Origin: Syntrophaceae bacterium
GTDB lineage: Bacteria; Desulfobacterota; Syntrophorhabdia; Syntrophorhabdales; WCHB1-27
Assembly (NCBI GenBank): GCA_003165115.1
Contig: PLSJ01000064.1
Coordinates: 1-31,854 of the forward strand
Reading direction: 5' to 3'
Length of the DNA stretch: 31,854 nt
Positions 30,554-31,854 of the stretch are shown here, in pieces. Position 1 is the stretch's first letter, and each line of letters starts with the position of its first letter. The position numbers were made by a program, and so were the translations under genes. The notes beneath the pieces are model-generated. The model did no database searches, was not told the origin of the DNA, and saw only the letters and a program-made list of their open reading frames with translations.

Positions 30554-31854
30554 TCATCTGCGGCTGACCTGCTGGTTGGGTGTTTGTGGGAAAACGATCG
30601 TATCCCCGATGAATATCTTGTTCACGTCCTTGATGCCGGGGTTCTCTTTCTTGACCTTCTGGAGCAGCTCATTGTCGACGAAGCCGTATTTGTTGTTGAC
30701 CAGTTTCGACAGCGTGTCGCCCCTCTCCACCTTCGTCCGGACGGTAACCGGCTTCTTGAGCTGGAAGGCGGATTCCGCCCGCACCGGCTGCGGCTCTCTT
30801 ACCTCGACGGCCGCCGGCGGCTCGGGCTCGGCCGCCGTCGCTTCCTCCGCGACCGCCTCTGCTATCGTCGCTTCTTCCCCCGTTGCTTTGCCCTGCATGG
30901 GCACGAGCGCCGGGGTCCGTTTGACCTGGCCCGTCTCATTCACCGCCCGCTGCCACACGTTGTCCCTATAAGGGGACAGCCAAAAAACCCCGCCGAGCAC
31001 GAAAAGGAAGGCCAGGACCGCCGCGGTCTTCCACCGGAAGAAATATTCCTGTCCCGCTTCCTCTTCCTTCGCCCTCTTCGACTGAAAATCGGCGCATACT
31101 TCCCTGACTATTCTGGCGGTAACGGGCTTCTTCTGGTATCCGTAGCCCGTGATGAAGGCGTTGTCGCATACCACGTTGATGACCCTCGGGATCCCCTTGG
31201 AATAGCGAGCGATCTCGTCGATCGCCCCCTTGCTGAGCACGGGTTCGTCCTTTTTCAGCATTACCCTGGAGAGCCTGTGCTCGATATACCTCTTGCTCTC
31301 TTCCCTGGTGAGGGGCGATATGGTCGTACGTATGGCGATACGCTGCCTGAGCTGCCTCAGCTCGTGGAGGTTCAACATGTCGCCAAATTCCGGCTGTCCG
31401 ATCAGCACGATCTGGATCAGCTTGTCGGTCGCCGTCTCTAGATTCGACAGCATGCGCAGGTTTTCGAGGGTTTCAACCGGCATGTTCTGTGCCTCATCGA
31501 CAATAAGCACCACCGTACAGCCCTTCTTGTATTCATCGATCAATACCTCATGAAGCTGGTTCACCATGAGGAAGATCTCGTCCGTGCGGGGTGCGACGCC
31601 AAGCTCCTGGTAGATCGTCTGCAGCAAGCTCCTGAAAGAAAGGTTGGCGTTGAAAATATAGATGACCTTTATCTGCTCCTTATCCACCTTGTTCAGATAT
31701 GACCGCAAAATAGTGGTCTTTCCGACCCCGACCCCTCCCACGATGCCGATGAAGCCCTTTCTCCCTTCGATGCCGTAAATGATCGAGGCCATCGCCTCCT
31801 TGTGGCTGGGGCTCAAGAAAAGGAATTCCGGGTCCGGCGTGATCTGAAACGGCT
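30554..31854 (-). CDS. ExeA-like AAA ATPase with C-terminal LysM (XrtA-associated ATPase), 5' end outside window
   Basis: Partial: the frame runs on to the right edge, so the N-terminus is missing. The first bases read back as PFQITPDPEFLFLSPSH, the typical N-terminal region of PEP-CTERM/XrtA-associated ATPases, so only a short part is lost. The Walker A is GGVGVGKTT, Walker B is VLIVDEAQNM, and a sensor IVLIGQPEF follows. A single membrane segment (AAVLAFLFVLGGVFWL) joins the cytoplasmic ATPase to an Ala/Glu-rich linker and a C-terminal LysM domain (ERGDTLSKLVNNKYGF, ending IFIGDTIVFP). The protein may couple ATP hydrolysis to peptidoglycan binding during EPS export. It is the first gene seen of the long minus-strand EPS cluster, 57 bp before the sugar transferase. 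Confidence 0.9.
   Translation of the reverse strand, partial: PFQITPDPEFLFLSPSHKEAMASIIYGIEGRKGFIGIVGGVGVGKTTILRSYLNKVDKEQIKVIYIFNANLSFRSLLQTIYQELGVAPRTDEIFLMVNQLHEVLIDEYKKGCTVVLIVDEAQNMPVETLENLRMLSNLETATDKLIQIVLIGQPEFGDMLNLHELRQLRQRIAIRTTISPLTREESKRYIEHRLSRVMLKKDEPVLSKGAIDEIARYSKGIPRVINVVCDNAFITGYGYQKKPVTARIVREVCADFQSKRAKEEEAGQEYFFRWKTAAVLAFLFVLGGVFWLSPYRDNVWQRAVNETGQVKRTPALVPMQGKATGEEATIAEAVAEEATAAEPEPPAAVEVREPQPVRAESAFQLKKPVTVRTKVERGDTLSKLVNNKYGFVDNELLQKVKKENPGIKDVNKIFIGDTIVFPQTPNQQVSRR

Noticed and set aside
1..31854. CRISPR arrays, insertion sequences or phage genes
   Set aside because: No regular spaced repeats, transposase motifs or integrase genes were seen anywhere in the window.

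Overview
The window is GC-rich, gene-dense bacterial DNA. Most of it (about 4.1 to 31.9 kb, almost all on the minus strand) is an exopolysaccharide (EPS) locus. The gene families resemble the EPS loci that accompany exosortase/PEP-CTERM (XrtA) systems: an ExeA-like ATPase, a sugar-1-phosphate transferase, FemAB-like proteins, deacetylases, a Wza-like lipoprotein, a GumC/Wzz-type chain-length protein and a short CpsD-type ATPase. No exosortase or PEP-CTERM tail is visible here. Gene content and style (thiolase plus DUF35 pair, CFI-box C-terminus, small CQLGC protein next to tRNA-His) suggest a deltaproteobacterium (Desulfobacterota, perhaps Syntrophorhabdus-like). That placement is inference.

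Layout. (1) 1-3592, plus strand: end of an unidentified gene, then ruvX, mltG, an SCP2-type thiolase and a DUF35 zinc-ribbon/OB protein, closed by a perfect 30-bp palindromic terminator. (2) 3689-3979, minus strand: tRNA-His with its own promoter, followed by a 58-aa CQLGC protein. (3) 4136-7255, minus strand: export module wza-like, wzz-like and CpsD-like, with an odd repeat-rich spacer between the last two. (4) 7701-8364, plus strand: BON-domain lipoprotein and DUF1328 membrane protein behind a good sigma-70 promoter. (5) 8428-11501, minus strand: polysaccharide deacetylase and a secreted beta-helix protein with a CFI-box tail. (6) 11774-12721, plus strand: a methyltransferase. (7) 12775-31854, minus strand: the biosynthetic genes.

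How they work together (family-based inference). The sugar transferase at 29-30 kb would load the first sugar phosphate onto undecaprenyl phosphate. The oxidoreductase, acetyltransferase and aminotransferase (28242-26050 region) resemble the WbpB/WbpD/WbpE set that builds 3-acetamido sugars. Glycosyltransferases at 12.8-15.4 and 18.9-21.3 kb extend the repeat, Wzx flips it, and the O-antigen-ligase/polymerase-like protein joins units. Wzz-like, CpsD-like and Wza-like proteins control length and export. Deacetylases, two FemAB-like proteins and a radical SAM/SPASM protein probably decorate the product.

The points that most merit a second look are a deacetylase whose catalytic motifs appear circularly permuted, a GT4-GT4 fusion, a sugar transferase with a degenerate GGDEF-like N-terminus, a long intergenic hairpin near 17.3 kb, and a repeated block between the wzz-like and kinase-like genes.
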